Below, piece by piece: positions 53,440-63,870 of a stretch of DNA of 64,000 nt. Made by a program: the position numbers and the translations under genes. The stretch is from Neofusicoccum parvum (taxonomy: Eukaryota > Ascomycota > Dothideomycetes > Botryosphaeriales > Botryosphaeriaceae): contig CP087221.1 of assembly GCA_020912385.1 (NCBI GenBank), forward strand, positions 930,001 to 994,000, in the 5' to 3' direction. Numbering within the stretch: the first letter of the stretch is position 1; each line of letters starts with the position of its first letter. The notes beneath the pieces are model-generated. The model worked only from the letters and a program-made list of their open reading frames with translations, did no database searches and was not told the origin of the DNA.

Positions 53440-54337
53440 CGGGGGGGGGGAATTCCCTTCATTCTTGGAGGTGTCGCGTGTCTTCTCTACATGGTGCTGA
53501 GAGTGAGTGATGTTGTGGAGTGTCTGCTTTGGGAGTCATTCACGCCAAAGTCTTGATTATTCAGCCGCGTGATGTGGTGCGGTGCACGTCGAGCTGAGGG
53601 GGCCTGCTTATGACGTATTGCATAACCCTGGAGTCGATCCGAATTCAACGCAGGTGGCGTGTCAAATGCATGGATCTCTTGAGATGACGGAATTGTTCTT
53701 GCACAGCACGGAAAATCGCATCATGACACATGTTAGGTATGAGTTAAATTCAGGACTACCTGTTGCTTTAGAAGTAGCGGAGAGTATTCGACTCCCAAGA
53801 ACATTCCTCTTCGCTTGGCCATCATCTGAGACCCTTCTTTATCTTGAGGTATCTCGAGCTACGTATAATAGCCCTGGACCAGTGAACGTGATAACAGGCA
53901 TGATACCACCACTAATCATGAACGCCGTTAACCATCATCCGAAGAGTGGCCAAGTGACAAACAATCCTCCGTTAAAAAGCAAAAGCGACCAAAACACCAG
54001 CAGTCCAGAAGCTAGAAGCATCTCAGAACCTTGCCAAAAGTGAGTGTGTTGTGCAACGTCAACATCGTCATGAATGAACATGGAAAGAAGAAATCAAAGA
54101 ATTGTCGGGGGACTTTGAACCTGTACTTGCGCCGAAACACTATTTTCGCCGTTTTCCCTTGGCTGTCGTCCCTGCCCCATTCGAAAGAAAATTCCATGTG
54201 GTATTGTGTCCCCAGTTCGCCAGATCCATCGCGAGGCAGATGTGATGCGGTCGAATCCGTTAAGCCGAAGCGCCGTTGAAGATGATGCCCAAGAGTTGTT
54301 CGTTTTACGGTATGATACATTTGACGTTTGACTGCGA
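53440..54337. other. Intergenic region, no gene supported
   Basis: About 900 bp between the convergent sirtuin and Yap1-type genes. Starts with a G run right after the sirtuin stop (53440-53449). No gene or RNA is recognised. Confidence 0.5.
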
Positions 54338-56323
54338 TCAAGGCTTGTCGGGAAGCCTCTTGAGCGCAGCTTCGACGTCCTTGCTGTCGACAACGACGCC
54401 GCTTTCCGAACAACGGGCTTTGGCGCGCAACTCCGTGCAAAGACCATCGATATCAATTGAACCGTCCTTGAAATCCGGACGATTTTGTAGCTTGTCCCTG
54501 CAATGGCGCTATCAGTATCACAATCTGTAAGGAGGGGGCGGAGATGACAAACCAGATCTTGTGGCAGCTAAGAAGCGAGTTAGGGTCATCACCAGGGACG
54601 ACCTCCTCATCATCACCATCCTGGATCTTCTCAATGCTCTCCATGGGGTTGGATTTCGGGACGCCAGGACTTTGGTTGTCAAAGTTGAAGGGACTGCCGA
54701 AGTCCGCTGTAGGGAATGCCTCGTTGAAGAAGCCTCCGGTAAAGTCTCCCTCGCCAACAACGGCAGTCTGAGGCTCACGGTAGTCGCCGAAGAGTGTCGG
54801 GTTGAATTGGTTGTTGTTTTGAGAAGCCAGCCAATCAATGCCGAAGCTATCGGTTGAGTTGGAGTTTGCGGCCGCGGGAGCTGGCGTGCCGTTAGACTGG
54901 GACATGGCGCGAGGGATTGGATTGCGAGGATTGCCACAGGCCATGTTCAACTTCTCGCAGAAGCTCGTCTCACCTTCGGTCGTCACCGCACAAGAGAATC
55001 CCTCGCCATGAACGTCGTTTGATTTGTCGTTGCCAGGCGAGTTGTGGCTTGGCTCCGGTGACGTGCCGCACGACGAATTGGCACCGTACTGCGAAACGGA
55101 AGAAGCAGAAGGAGAGTCGTTAGTGGACGAGTTGGAGTGGCTGTTGAACTGAAACACGCGTTGAGTTCCAGAACTCGAGGTACTGCCACGTGCACCATTG
55201 GCCGTGTTTGGAAGTCCGTTCAGGCCAGAGTTGAAGGCATCTCCGGAGCCAGGAGAGGTCTTATCCGGCGAACGCACACCATTCTGCTGACTGGTAGGGC
55301 TAACACTCCGTCCAGCACTGCTTTGACGTGCGAGGACGCCCGGGGCCGAGTTCTGGTTTGCTGACTTGGCTGATGTCGGGCTGTTCTTATCACCGTTCGC
55401 AAGCGCTCCATTGTTGATGAGATGAGATCCAGGAAGAGCGCCAAAGCGAGGGAACTCGAACTGGAAATTGCTCGATGGAGGAGAGCTGTGCGACAGCAGA
55501 GAGGGGAATCCTGAGGGACCCGATTGCCTGGACACGCCGGTACTGTTGAGCGACAAGCGCTTGCGGTACTCACGGAGTTCCATCTGAAGTCTCTCGACCT
55601 GAGCCCGGAGGAGGCCGTTCTCGTGATTTGCTGCGTCCGAAGCCTTTTGCAGCTCTCCAACCTTGGTCTCCAAGTCCTTCAGGTGCTTCTCCTTCCGTTC
55701 CCTGAACGCTCGCTGCGCAGCTCGGTTCTGGGCTTTGCGTTTCTTCTATATGTCAGCGCTAGCTCTCGTGAGCAAGCAATAGTACTCACGGTTGTAGGCT
55801 CAGAAGTCAGGGGCTTCCTGCCTGGTTTCTTGGCAGTCTTGTCTTCTCCTTCTCTACGCTTACCACCGCCCTCTACTTCGTCCTCATTGTCATCTCCTGG
55901 GCTCTTGCGTTTGTCGCCAGTCTCTATGTCGCCGTCGGCAGGCTGCGAGGGCGACTTGGACGATCGGGCTTGGTCGCCGGGCAGGCTGCCAATGAGAAGG
56001 TCGCCCGTGTCGTTCGGATCAAATTCAAAGGTTCCATCGCCATCAAGCAGGTCAAGATAAGGGCTTTCCTCGAGGTTGAAATTGTTGAAATCTGCACCGG
56101 CACCATCCTGAGGGAAAAAGGTGGGGTCAAGGCCGTCAAGCGGAAACTGCTGTTGCTGAGCGCCAGTCTCGGGCTTCGCGGACTGGCCGCCGGGGAAGCT
56201 CGACGACTTCGCCGAGCGACCGTTTGGGTTGTTGGAGTTCAGCGCAGCCATGAGTAGGTCTTGCTGGTTGGGGGAAAGGTAGAGGTGGGAGTTGAATTGG
56301 TTGTTGTTGGTGGTGCCCGCCAT
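54338..56323 (-). CDS. yap1: Yap1/AP-1-like bZIP oxidative-stress regulator
   Basis: A 628-residue AP-1-like transcription factor. Exons are 55790-56323, 54553-55745 and 54338-54497; introns are 44 and 55 nt. The basic region KRKAQNRAAQRAFRERKEKHLKDLE lies near residue 180 and is followed by a leucine zipper. The n-terminal cysteine-rich region (about residue 400) shows SSCGTSPEP, GFSCAV, SFCEKLNMACGNP. The C-terminal cysteine-rich region spans SLLSCHKIW, DGLCTELRAKARCSESG, with the export-signal-like IDIDGLCTEL between the cysteines; the second intron splits this domain. In Yap1 family members, oxidant-driven disulphides between the two regions mask the export signal, keep the protein nuclear and switch on thioredoxin, catalase and efflux genes. 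All key Cys and the basic region are intact. Confidence 0.92.
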
Positions 56324-58025
56324 GGCGAAAGTTGAAACCGCGATGCGGAGGCGGCGAAAGCGGGCAGGCTAGCCGGCAGCAAAGTCTTCAGCGATGATGA
56401 GAGAGCAGACACGGTCCAGACGGTATGCGACAGCGATGCGTCACTAGTTTGCGGCGAGTAGGGTCAAAGGCAGGTAGCCAGGTGGCTGGATCGAAAAAGT
56501 GCCCTGCGTCGGTCTTCGGCAGAGGTTAGTGACAGGCCTGGCAGACGCGGCGCAGCGGATCAGGGTCGCAAGAGACGTTCGCCTGGCTAGTTGCAGTCGA
56601 CGCAGGCGGTGCAGGCATGCTCTGGCCTCGCGCGATGGAAGGCAGCAGCAGCGAAGTCACAATGATGGAAGGTCGGGGCAGGCGAGGCTGCTGGGGCGGG
56701 CTCACCTCCGGCTTCCCTGGGCCCTGCGGACCATGCACTCGGTCTCGGCAGGACAGCGACGGCGTTCTCTCGACACGGCTCTGGAGGCGACACCGGAGCT
56801 GCGGTGGCGGATGTTGCGGATGAGGATGAGGTGGAAGGTGGCTCGGAGGGGATGGGTCAGTAGCGCATCAGATCAGATTGGCTTGGATGGTCTGGGCCGC
56901 AAGAGGAGTAGGACGGCGGGGGCTCAAGGGCTTGGATTGGCGGACCATGGGGCTAATCGGAGCGCTGCTCAAGGAACAGGTGCGGGAAGGTCGTGGAAGG
57001 CGGGCGCTCGGCTTCGGTGTGTCGGTGCGTCTTGCGATGATTATCAAGCAAGACGGATTTTAGTCAGTTCTCAAGGGCGGCGATAAAGCTAGGAGGGCCA
57101 CCAGCCTGACAGGCGCGCCTGAGATCCTGCCAAAACACCCCCGGGTTTCCCTCGCCAAGACATGCGCCGCTCCCATTGCTGAGTTTCGTGAACCACCTTG
57201 CCCGCGCCCAATGCTTGTGAACATGGACCAATTCGTCCACGATGCGCCCTCGACGCATAAGGCTATGCAGCGCGCTTCTTTCTTTCTCGCCCCTCTGGAC
57301 GCTGCGGAGGGACTGCGGGTTTTCTGCTGCAACGGCTGCGCACTGGGGAACCTCAGGGGGCAGCCACGGTGAGGCTGTTATCACGGTAAACTATCAGGGA
57401 GGGTCTTGTGCTCTTGGCGGCTTCTATCGCGTTAAAGCGGCGAGGGGAGCGCATAAGCCCAGTATGTAGGGCTGACAAGACGGTGCAGAATTCGCTGCTC
57501 AGCATGCGTCACTCGGTCGCCCAGACCGAACCGCGGTGACCGAAAGCGCTCTGCCACAGGCTGCGAAGTCGCGCGTGGAAGATCGTCTTCTGACATCACA
57601 CCTCGCCGTCCTCGCCCGCCCTGGAGGCGTGAGTCAGTGGGCGGCTGGTGCCTCGTATGGCAGCGCGCTACGGCAGCGCTTGCACGCTTGCACCTCGCTC
57701 CAGCCTCCAACGGCCGCCCGAGGCCCTTTCCCTTCGCCCCCGTCCGCGGTCGCTTTCACAGCACGTGACGGGACACGGCCCGCAAAAAAATCCGTGGCCC
57801 GTCCGCGGCTGCTCTTATCGATCGGATCCGCGTCGCGACGGGCTCGCTGTTCCTGACCTGACCGCACGCGCACCGCCTGCCGCCCACGCGCTCCACACCC
57901 ACCTCCGTCATACCGCTGCTCCGCCCGTCGCAGCCAAGCCCAACGTCCACCTGCAGCCCCTCCGCAAGCGGTAACGTGTGTCTGGAGCAAGCCTTGCGCG
58001 CCGCTCGTTCCTGCTACTGAACACC
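56324..58025. promoter_or_regulatory. Divergent promoter region of Yap1 and SPF30-like genes
   Basis: About 1.7 kb between divergent starts. Open frames on both strands are unconvincing (Arg-, Ala- and Cys-rich, overlapping). The region probably holds long 5' leaders and control sites of both genes; no specific site is recognised. Confidence 0.4.
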
Positions 58026-58989
58026 ATGAGTAGCGCCGTCCAGGAGCTTGAGGACACCCTCAGGGACTTTACCAGACAGGTCAGGCCCCCCGCCCCGTCC
58101 GCCCTCCCGCGCAGTCCCACTGACGTCCGCCCAGCTCGAGGAGACCAACGCAAAGCTTGAGGTCGAGCCCGACAATGGCGGCCTCGTCGAGCTCAAGGCC
58201 GAGCTAGAGTCCGGCATCGCCACCTTCCAGGGCTTGCTGGACGAGGAAAAGGCACGCGCCCCTGCCCCGAAGCCCCCGTCGCCGCCGCCCGTCAAGGAGA
58301 AATGGTCCAAGGAGAACCACCCGGCCTTCAAGAAGGCAGCTCCGCCGCCCGCCGACGACGAGCCCGCCGCGCCCGTCGCCTACAAGGTCAACGACGTCGT
58401 GCTTGCGAAGTGGAAGTCGGGCGACAAGGGCTTCTATCCCGCCAAGATCCTGAGCATCACCGGCTCCTCGACCTCGCCCACCTACCACATCAAATTCACT
58501 CAATACCCCGAGACCGAGACGCTCGCCGCCCACGAGATCAAGCCCATCTCGATCGACTCGAAGAAGCGTAAAGCTGATGGCGCCCCGGTCACACCGACAA
58601 TGCCCGTTGCTCCCGCTCCCTCCGGCGTCATCTCAGCCGCCGCGGACATCAACCCTGCCCTCGCCAGCCAGGTAAAGAAGGAGCCCAGCAAGGTCAGCGA
58701 TGGTCCTCCCAAGCCAGCCAAGATTCCGCGCAAGGTGAAGGCGAACAAGGAGCTGGAGACAAACAAGAACAAGTGGCAGCAGTTTTCTGCTTCGGGCAAG
58801 GGCATGAAGAAGAAGGACAGCATGTTCCGCACTGGCAGCAGTGTTACTGCACGGGGTGAGTGCCTAGATTCTCCCGTGGAAAATGCCCGCTAACATCGTG
58901 CAGTTGGATTCACAGGCTCTGGTCAGGAGATGCGCAAGGACCCCACGCGCAGCCGTCACATCTACCAGGCAGCAGAGGACGAAGAGTGA
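58026..58989 (+). CDS. Tudor-domain splicing factor, SPF30/SMNDC1-like
   Basis: A 286-residue protein; exons 58026-58079, 58135-58855 and 58904-58989, introns of 55 and 48 nt. A short helical N-terminus (VQELEDTLRDFTRQLEETNAKLE) precedes a charged linker and one Tudor domain (about residues 105-165: YKVNDVVLAKWKSGDKGFYPAKIL ... YHIKFTQYPETETLAAHEI) with the aromatic cage residues of SMN-type Tudor domains. The C-terminal basic part (KKRKAD; PRKVKANKELETNKNKWQQF) and the end FRTGSSVTARVGFTGSGQ resemble SPF30. The family joins U2 and tri-snRNP assembly by binding symmetrically dimethylated Arg. Lys/Arg clusters suggest nuclear entry. The start codon is the first ATG and the frame is open across both junctions. 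Confidence 0.82.
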
Positions 58990-60114
58990 ATAAGGGCCGC
59001 TCTAGGAGGATGGAGTTGGTTTGGCGAATGGAGTCTGGATAAGCAGTACTGGGCAAAAGATTCCCACGAGTATCCCATTTTACCACTGCGCTAGGGTTGA
59101 TGCTAATCCGTGGTTGCAAGGCTTATGGCCCTTGGCTGTATAGGTGCATATTGGTGACGCTCACGCCGCCGCCTGTATACGGACCAGTCACGGACAGAGA
59201 AAGTGACTGTATCATAAGGTCCGAGGCGTATAGAGAAAGAGCACTTAAGTCAAGTTGATTTCGCTTCGACGAAAAGAATTGTTGATCTGACGTGCATTAT
59301 CTGTGTCAATTAGGTGCCGCTCCTACGACATCGCTCCCATTAGTCGCTCTGCCCTGATCAGTGGGTTTTTGAGGCTTCGCTCGTACGGTAATGCCAACAT
59401 TGAGGCGAGATGTCCCCATCGCTCTGTCTCCACATCCAAGGGCAACGGCAGACACGGTCTGTAAAGGCGTTTTGTGTATCAGAGCTCGTCAACCGCACCA
59501 TGGGCCATCCAAACCCCACCGTAATACTGCACTGCCTAGTCCTCCGTTCATGACAACTCCATTCCCCACACTTTTAGAGGCTGTTCCTGGAAGGACATTT
59601 GTTGCCCTATGCACCAGGGCATGCCCCCCTGATACAGCTATCTGCCAAGGTACATTGACCTCTACAAGAATGTTCCAGGTGGGGCAGTGTCTGGAGGACT
59701 TGCATCGTCATGGCGTCTTGCCTCTGGAAAGGATCTTGACAATGACGTTGCTCAACGTTGGCCGAAGCCGACAAGAGTCTGGCAGCTTCAGCATCCACTC
59801 GCTTACAAAGAGAAAGTCCATGGAAATCCATGTACGAATGTACTAACAGTCTTGTCGGCCAATGCGCTTGATGACTCGATAAGTGAGATGCTCAGGCTGC
59901 CGACGTCTTTCTTCGGTCACGCACGGTCCAAGTCTGTCGGGTTCTCGCCGAGAATCTCCACACGGAAAATTTCTTTAGCTCAAGACCTCCAAACAACAAC
60001 CCTGCAAGCAAAAAAAAAACTCAAGTTGCAGGCTCTTCTCGCCTCCATCACGACCTGGTCTTATACATACGCTCTTCGCCACCAGCCCTCCATCAAGCAC
60101 AGTCACCAAGTTCA
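58990..60114. other. Intergenic region, no gene supported
   Basis: About 1.1 kb between the splicing-factor gene and the tRNA gene. A plus-strand open frame (59391-59846) has no motif or splicing partner. Nothing else is recognised. Confidence 0.45.
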
Positions 60115-60219
60115 GCGATGGTGGTGTAGTTGGTTATCACGTTTGTCTAACACGTGACGCCCTCAAAGGGGTTACATGTGGTGCACAAAAGGTCCTGGGT
60201 TCAAGTCCCGGCCGTCGTA
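60115..60219 (+). tRNA. tRNA-Val(AAC) with a 31-nt intron
   Basis: A full cloverleaf can be folded. Acceptor GCGATGG (60115-60121) pairs with CCGTCGT (60212-60218) plus discriminator A at 60219; the outer pair is G-U. The D arm is GTG/CAC with loop TAGTTGGTTAT. The anticodon stem is TTTGT (60142-60146) with ACAAA (60185-60189); anticodon AAC is at 60149-60151. An intron of about 31 nt follows base 37 (60153-60183), the standard nuclear position. The T arm is CTGGG-TTCAAGT-CCCGG. Internal A and B boxes match the pol III consensus, and a TTTTT stretch lies at 60238-60242. The anticodon loop reading and intron make valine the only consistent identity. Confidence 0.88.
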
Positions 60220-60237
60220 TCATCTGGCTGACTTATC

Positions 60238-60242
60238 TTTTT
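60238..60242 (+). terminator. Pol III terminator of tRNA-Val
   Basis: A run of five T residues 19 bp after the tRNA discriminator base, suitable for RNA polymerase III termination. Confidence 0.6.
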
Positions 60243-60690
60243 GCCGTTGGGGAGTGTGTTCCTGCAGGGAGACCCTTTTTTGCTCCAGGGAGACGCGGCG
60301 GTGCTATCTCGGCTGCTCGGCGCGCACAATCCGGACACACCCCTTTCTGAGAGCTTTTGTCGTCCTCGCTATGCTTGGGGGGAATGGCCATGCAAGGTCT
60401 CAAGGAGGAAGAGCGGACGAGCTCGCGTTCAACCTACCCGCCAATTGAGAGAGAATGCACATCTCACAGCGGTCACGAGATGCTGCAGCTTAATCAAGAG
60501 GCACTCTATCCGCATTCCGCTAGCGGATCTTTTTCTTCGTGAAATCCCCAATATTCGGGTTGGGGTTACACCCTTTCAGTAGTTTGTGATCCGAGCACGG
60601 TGATCTCCTGGATCGTCTCATGTTTGGGAAAGGCTGGACGTACGCGTGGAAGCAAGAGTATGGAATGGTGGACACAAAATATACGGTCCC

Positions 60691-60716
60691 AGCGATGGCG
60701 GTGTAGTTGGCTGTCA
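60691..60716 (+). repeat. tRNA 5'-end-like fragment
   Basis: These 26 bases match the start of the upstream tRNA-Val gene (60114-60139) at 23 positions; the three differences are all transitions. Only the acceptor 5' strand and D arm are present; the anticodon, T arm and 3' acceptor strand are missing. It may be a broken duplicate or the scar of a mobile element that targeted the tRNA. Confidence 0.55.
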
Positions 60717-61407
60717 TTCTTGCTCTCCGCGCTATAGAAGTCAAAGTTAAACGTTATGCCTTACGTCGGTGTTAACTTTACTATATATAGGGGATCCGCT
60801 CGTCGTGTTGGGGTTCTTAGTATTCCATTCATCAAGAAGTACATCTAGTACGCTGAGTCGTGTCAAGCCCGTCTTAACCGCAGGTGCTGCCAGCCACATC
60901 GGTACTAGATATTCTACGCTTCGTAACGAGAAGATAGAGGGCAACCAGCGCAGGACTTCTCCAATAATAGCTCGTATTGGAGATTGTCTCATGGAGATGG
61001 TGAGGTATGGGTCATTGGTAGATTTCATCATAAATGCATTCATGCTCATCAGGAATATCTTTTCACGGTGGTACTCTGGCGCAAATAGCGAGGGGGTCTT
61101 GTATAGTCTATGTGATTTCTACACGCATTATAAGAATAATTTCATGAAGCCGAAAGGGTACTTCAGACAGCTGAGTCTGATGCCCTGCACTGGCCATCGA
61201 GCCATCTGTTTCCCAAAACAAATGCAAAGTTACAATGCTACCCAGTAGCACGCCACCCATTAGCCGACTTTGCACAAGCCCTTTCATACAGTCCGCTTAC
61301 ACCACACCTCGACAGCCGTTTATTTTTTTTTTTTGGCTGCACTGCCCGCTACCCTCGCGAAATCGTCTGGCAGGACCTGCTTTTCCAGACGACAAATGTG
61401 CGCGAGC

Positions 61408-61866
61408 TCACTCTTCCCGCAGATCCTGCACGTACTGCGGAAGCTCTCCGCCGCCGAGACTCACATCGAGGTTCGCCGGGTCGATGTTCGCCACGTTGTC
61501 GTTGTCGCGTCCGCCGACAGCGGGGGCCTCGGTCTGGGCTGAAGGGGCAGCCGTGTTGCCCGGGCTTTGAACGGTTGGGTGGACATTCTGATAGTTGAAG
61601 CTGAGGAAGGTGAACACGAGGAAGGCCTTCGGGGCGTAGACACAGGTGAGGTGGTACACGTAGCGGACCCCATTCGCAGGCGCATCGGGGTCTTTTTGCA
61701 CGTGTGTCAGTCTTTGCGTATGGCGAAATCCGTGTTGCGCGTGCGTGGGAACTGACTGCTGTTGGCTTGGCCCCCGTCTGCCCTGCGCCCTCTCGACCAG
61801 CGAGAACAGCGCGACGAGGGTTGCCGGTACGCCCAAGACAAGAGTAAGGAATGAAATGAGCCACAT
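61408..61866 (-). CDS. Small single-pass membrane protein, copy A
   Basis: A 152-residue protein with an N-terminal hydrophobic helix (MWLISFLTLVLGVPATLVALFSLV), a basic stretch, then YVYHLTCVYAPKAFLVFTFLSFNYQN and a polar tail. It is clearly a paralogue of copy B 0.9 kb upstream (LTLVL-VPA-LVALFSL and YAPKAFLV--FSFNYQN shared). An upstream non-coding exon is suggested by GTACG at 61922 and TTTACAG just before GCATTGCCATG. Copy B has a 57-nt coding intron. The matching GTCAGT ... CTGAC ... AAAAAG signals in copy A would remove 65 nt and break the conserved frame, so I keep it unspliced. The family is not recognised by name. Membrane location is supported; function is unknown. Confidence 0.65.
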   Translation of the reverse strand: MWLISFLTLVLGVPATLVALFSLVERAQGRRGPSQQQSVPTHAQHGFRHTQRLTHVQKDPDAPANGVRYVYHLTCVYAPKAFLVFTFLSFNYQNVHPTVQSPGNTAAPSAQTEAPAVGGRDNDNVANIDPANLDVSLGGGELPQYVQDLREE

Positions 61867-62798
61867 GGCAATGCCTGTAAATGATCCTTATTAGTGAGGT
61901 TTCTCCCGGAGCAGGGTCAACGTACTGTGAATGGTGAGTGAAGGCGGATTTCGGTCCGTATTGAGGCTAACAGTGTTGGTGTGATGATGGTTGAACGAGT
62001 GAGTCCCCGAGAAAGAAGAGGGAAACGGCTCCAGTGAAGGTAGAGGGGCGCGATCGAGTGTTGCAGTGAATGGGAGAGCGTGGTTTTGGTAAGGAAGGAG
62101 GACGGAACGCCGCTTTGTGCGCAGCCACTTCGTATGCGAGCGGCAGGAGATGTATCTTGCGAAAGCCAACGGTCTGGCAGGCTGAGCTGCCGTTCTTATA
62201 GGGTTGCTTGAACTTGGGGATTGGGCCAGGGCGCCCGCAGTCTGCCACGTGCCCGTGCTTCATGGAGGGGTGGTTTCAAGCGCTGTCACGTCGGGGTCGG
62301 CGAGAGGCGACTGCCCAGGATGGCTGGAAGCTCTCAGCCTCCGCCTGCTTCCATGAGTTTTCCGGAAGCTCTTGGCAAGCCGTCGATGACGCAAGAGCAT
62401 GCCGGAGAGGAGTTGTGACAACGTCTGCATTGAGTTGTGTATGTAGTCTCCCTTCGGCCGACCCGAATGACGTGATTCCAACTGGTCCTCCAAACAGCTT
62501 GTATGAACTTTAACATCGTTATGTACAACCCCGGTCCGCAAAGATGACGCTTCTTCATCACGCCCCATACCCCAAACACCGCCACATATCACCATTTCCC
62601 TACGCCTTTGCCATTCTCATCACATGCCCTGGCCAGATTTACATCTTCAGACGACTACGAGTGTGTGGTCCCCGCTGAAATAATACTCCTGCCGCGCAAA
62701 ACAAATTGGATAGCTCGAGATACGGCCAAGTAGAAGTAGTCATCCGGATTTCATGAGTTCCAGCCGCCGGCTCACTGATCATGCAGACCTCGCAGATC
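61867..62798. other. Spacer between the tandem membrane-protein genes
   Basis: About 930 bp containing the likely 5' leader exon and promoter of copy A and the 3' flank of copy B. No further gene is supported. Confidence 0.45.
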
Positions 62799-63224
62799 TT
62801 ACACGTGGTACGGAAGCTCGGCGCGGCTGAAGCTGCTCCCGTCGCTGCTTGCTACGTCGTGTCCTTGCTCGGAGACCTCGGTGCTGACTGTAGAGGAAAT
62901 GCTGCCGGTGCCGTTCGGACCGGCGCCAGCGGGCTTCCGTGGCGTGGGGCTGGCGTTCTGATAGTTGAAACTGAATAAGGAGACCACGAGGAAGGCTTTC
63001 GGGGCGTAGGCGCAGATGAGTTCGTATGTGTAACGAGCTGCGGCTCTCTCAGGTGGGGTGGAGTCTTATATTTGCAGGTCAGCCTTGCGAGACTACAATC
63101 CTTCGCAGGCATGGAACTAACGTGGGTTGCCTTGTCCGGCCCTTCGTTTCCTAAGCAAGGAGAACAGTGCAACAAGGGCCGCGGGTACGGCCAACACAAG
63201 GGTGATGATGTTGATGGTGCTCAT
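62799..63224 (-). CDS. Small single-pass membrane protein, copy B
   Basis: A 122-residue protein; exons 63122-63224 and 62799-63064 joined over a 57-nt intron (GTTAGT ... GGCTGACC ... ATAAG). It starts MSTINIITLVLAVPAALVALFSLLRKRR, a membrane helix with a positive-inside flank, and continues RYTYELICAYAPKAFLVVSLFSFNYQN and a Ser/Gly-rich tail ending ELPYHV. It is the tandem paralogue of copy A. In both, the ATG follows directly after a likely 3' splice site (here ACACATAG before ATATCACCATG), so a 5' leader exon is probable; a matching GTACGC site lies near 63281. The function is unknown. Confidence 0.7.
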
Positions 63225-63870
63225 GGTGATATCTATGTGTGCCATTGTCAGCGAAATTTCCCCAGTGAATGGTCAGCGTACCGTAAGCGTAGATGCTTGC
63301 TGGTTTTTCGGTGGCCTCGAGGCTCACGGCGCGATAGCAATTCAATTAATTAGGGAGCAAGTGGGACAGGCCAGGCGAAAACAGAAGGGCGCGGTCAACG
63401 TTTGCGGCAAACCGGTAGAGTGAATTGAAGAATGGAGAGGGAAGTCGAGGGTACGTCGGCTTTATACTCGTGCTTGAGAAAACACCGCCACATTTCGCAG
63501 CCAACATCCAAGACTGCCGTGCTGTCGCAATTGGGAGGTGATCGGCCGTTGTCCGAGCTGGGACGGGTTTTGCTTGGGTGGGTGGAGGAGCCGCACGCTG
63601 GCACTGGTCCCTTGTAGATGATTTTGGGGGCCGCTCATACCTACGCGGCCGTGCGCATTCACATGCGTCGCGCAAGGAAAACAACCATCTCGCAGCGAGA
63701 ACACATCTTCCGAACCACGCCTTCAAGCCATGCGCAATCGCGCTGCAGCACGCGCAAGCCTATCTGCCGCCGGCTCGGCATTGCACAATGCCCGATTATC
63801 CGCCATGGCAGCGACGGAAGCTCTGTGATCGGGTGCCGCACAGCCAACGACCGAGGAACAACAGGCGAGA
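63225..63870. other. Upstream region of copy B
   Basis: About 650 bp with the probable non-coding leader exon of copy B near 63282-63340 and its promoter. Open frames are short and unconvincing. Confidence 0.4.

Larger units (their letters stand above)
60220..61407. other. Intergenic region with tRNA-like fragment
   Basis: About 1.2 kb. Apart from the pol III terminator and the tRNA-like fragment near 60691, no gene is supported. A minus-strand frame at 60747-61049 reads openly for 100 codons but has no motif I recognise. A TATATATAG stretch lies near 60783. Confidence 0.45.

Noticed and set aside
52395..53510. Plus-strand open frame of 371 codons overlapping the sirtuin
   Set aside because: Alternative frame of the GC-rich sirtuin gene; the sirtuin frame has every catalytic motif.
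61349..61864. Alternative frame of membrane-protein copy A
   Set aside because: Arg/Pro/Cys-rich; the other frame matches copy B (YAPKAFLV, FNYQN), so this one is a shadow.
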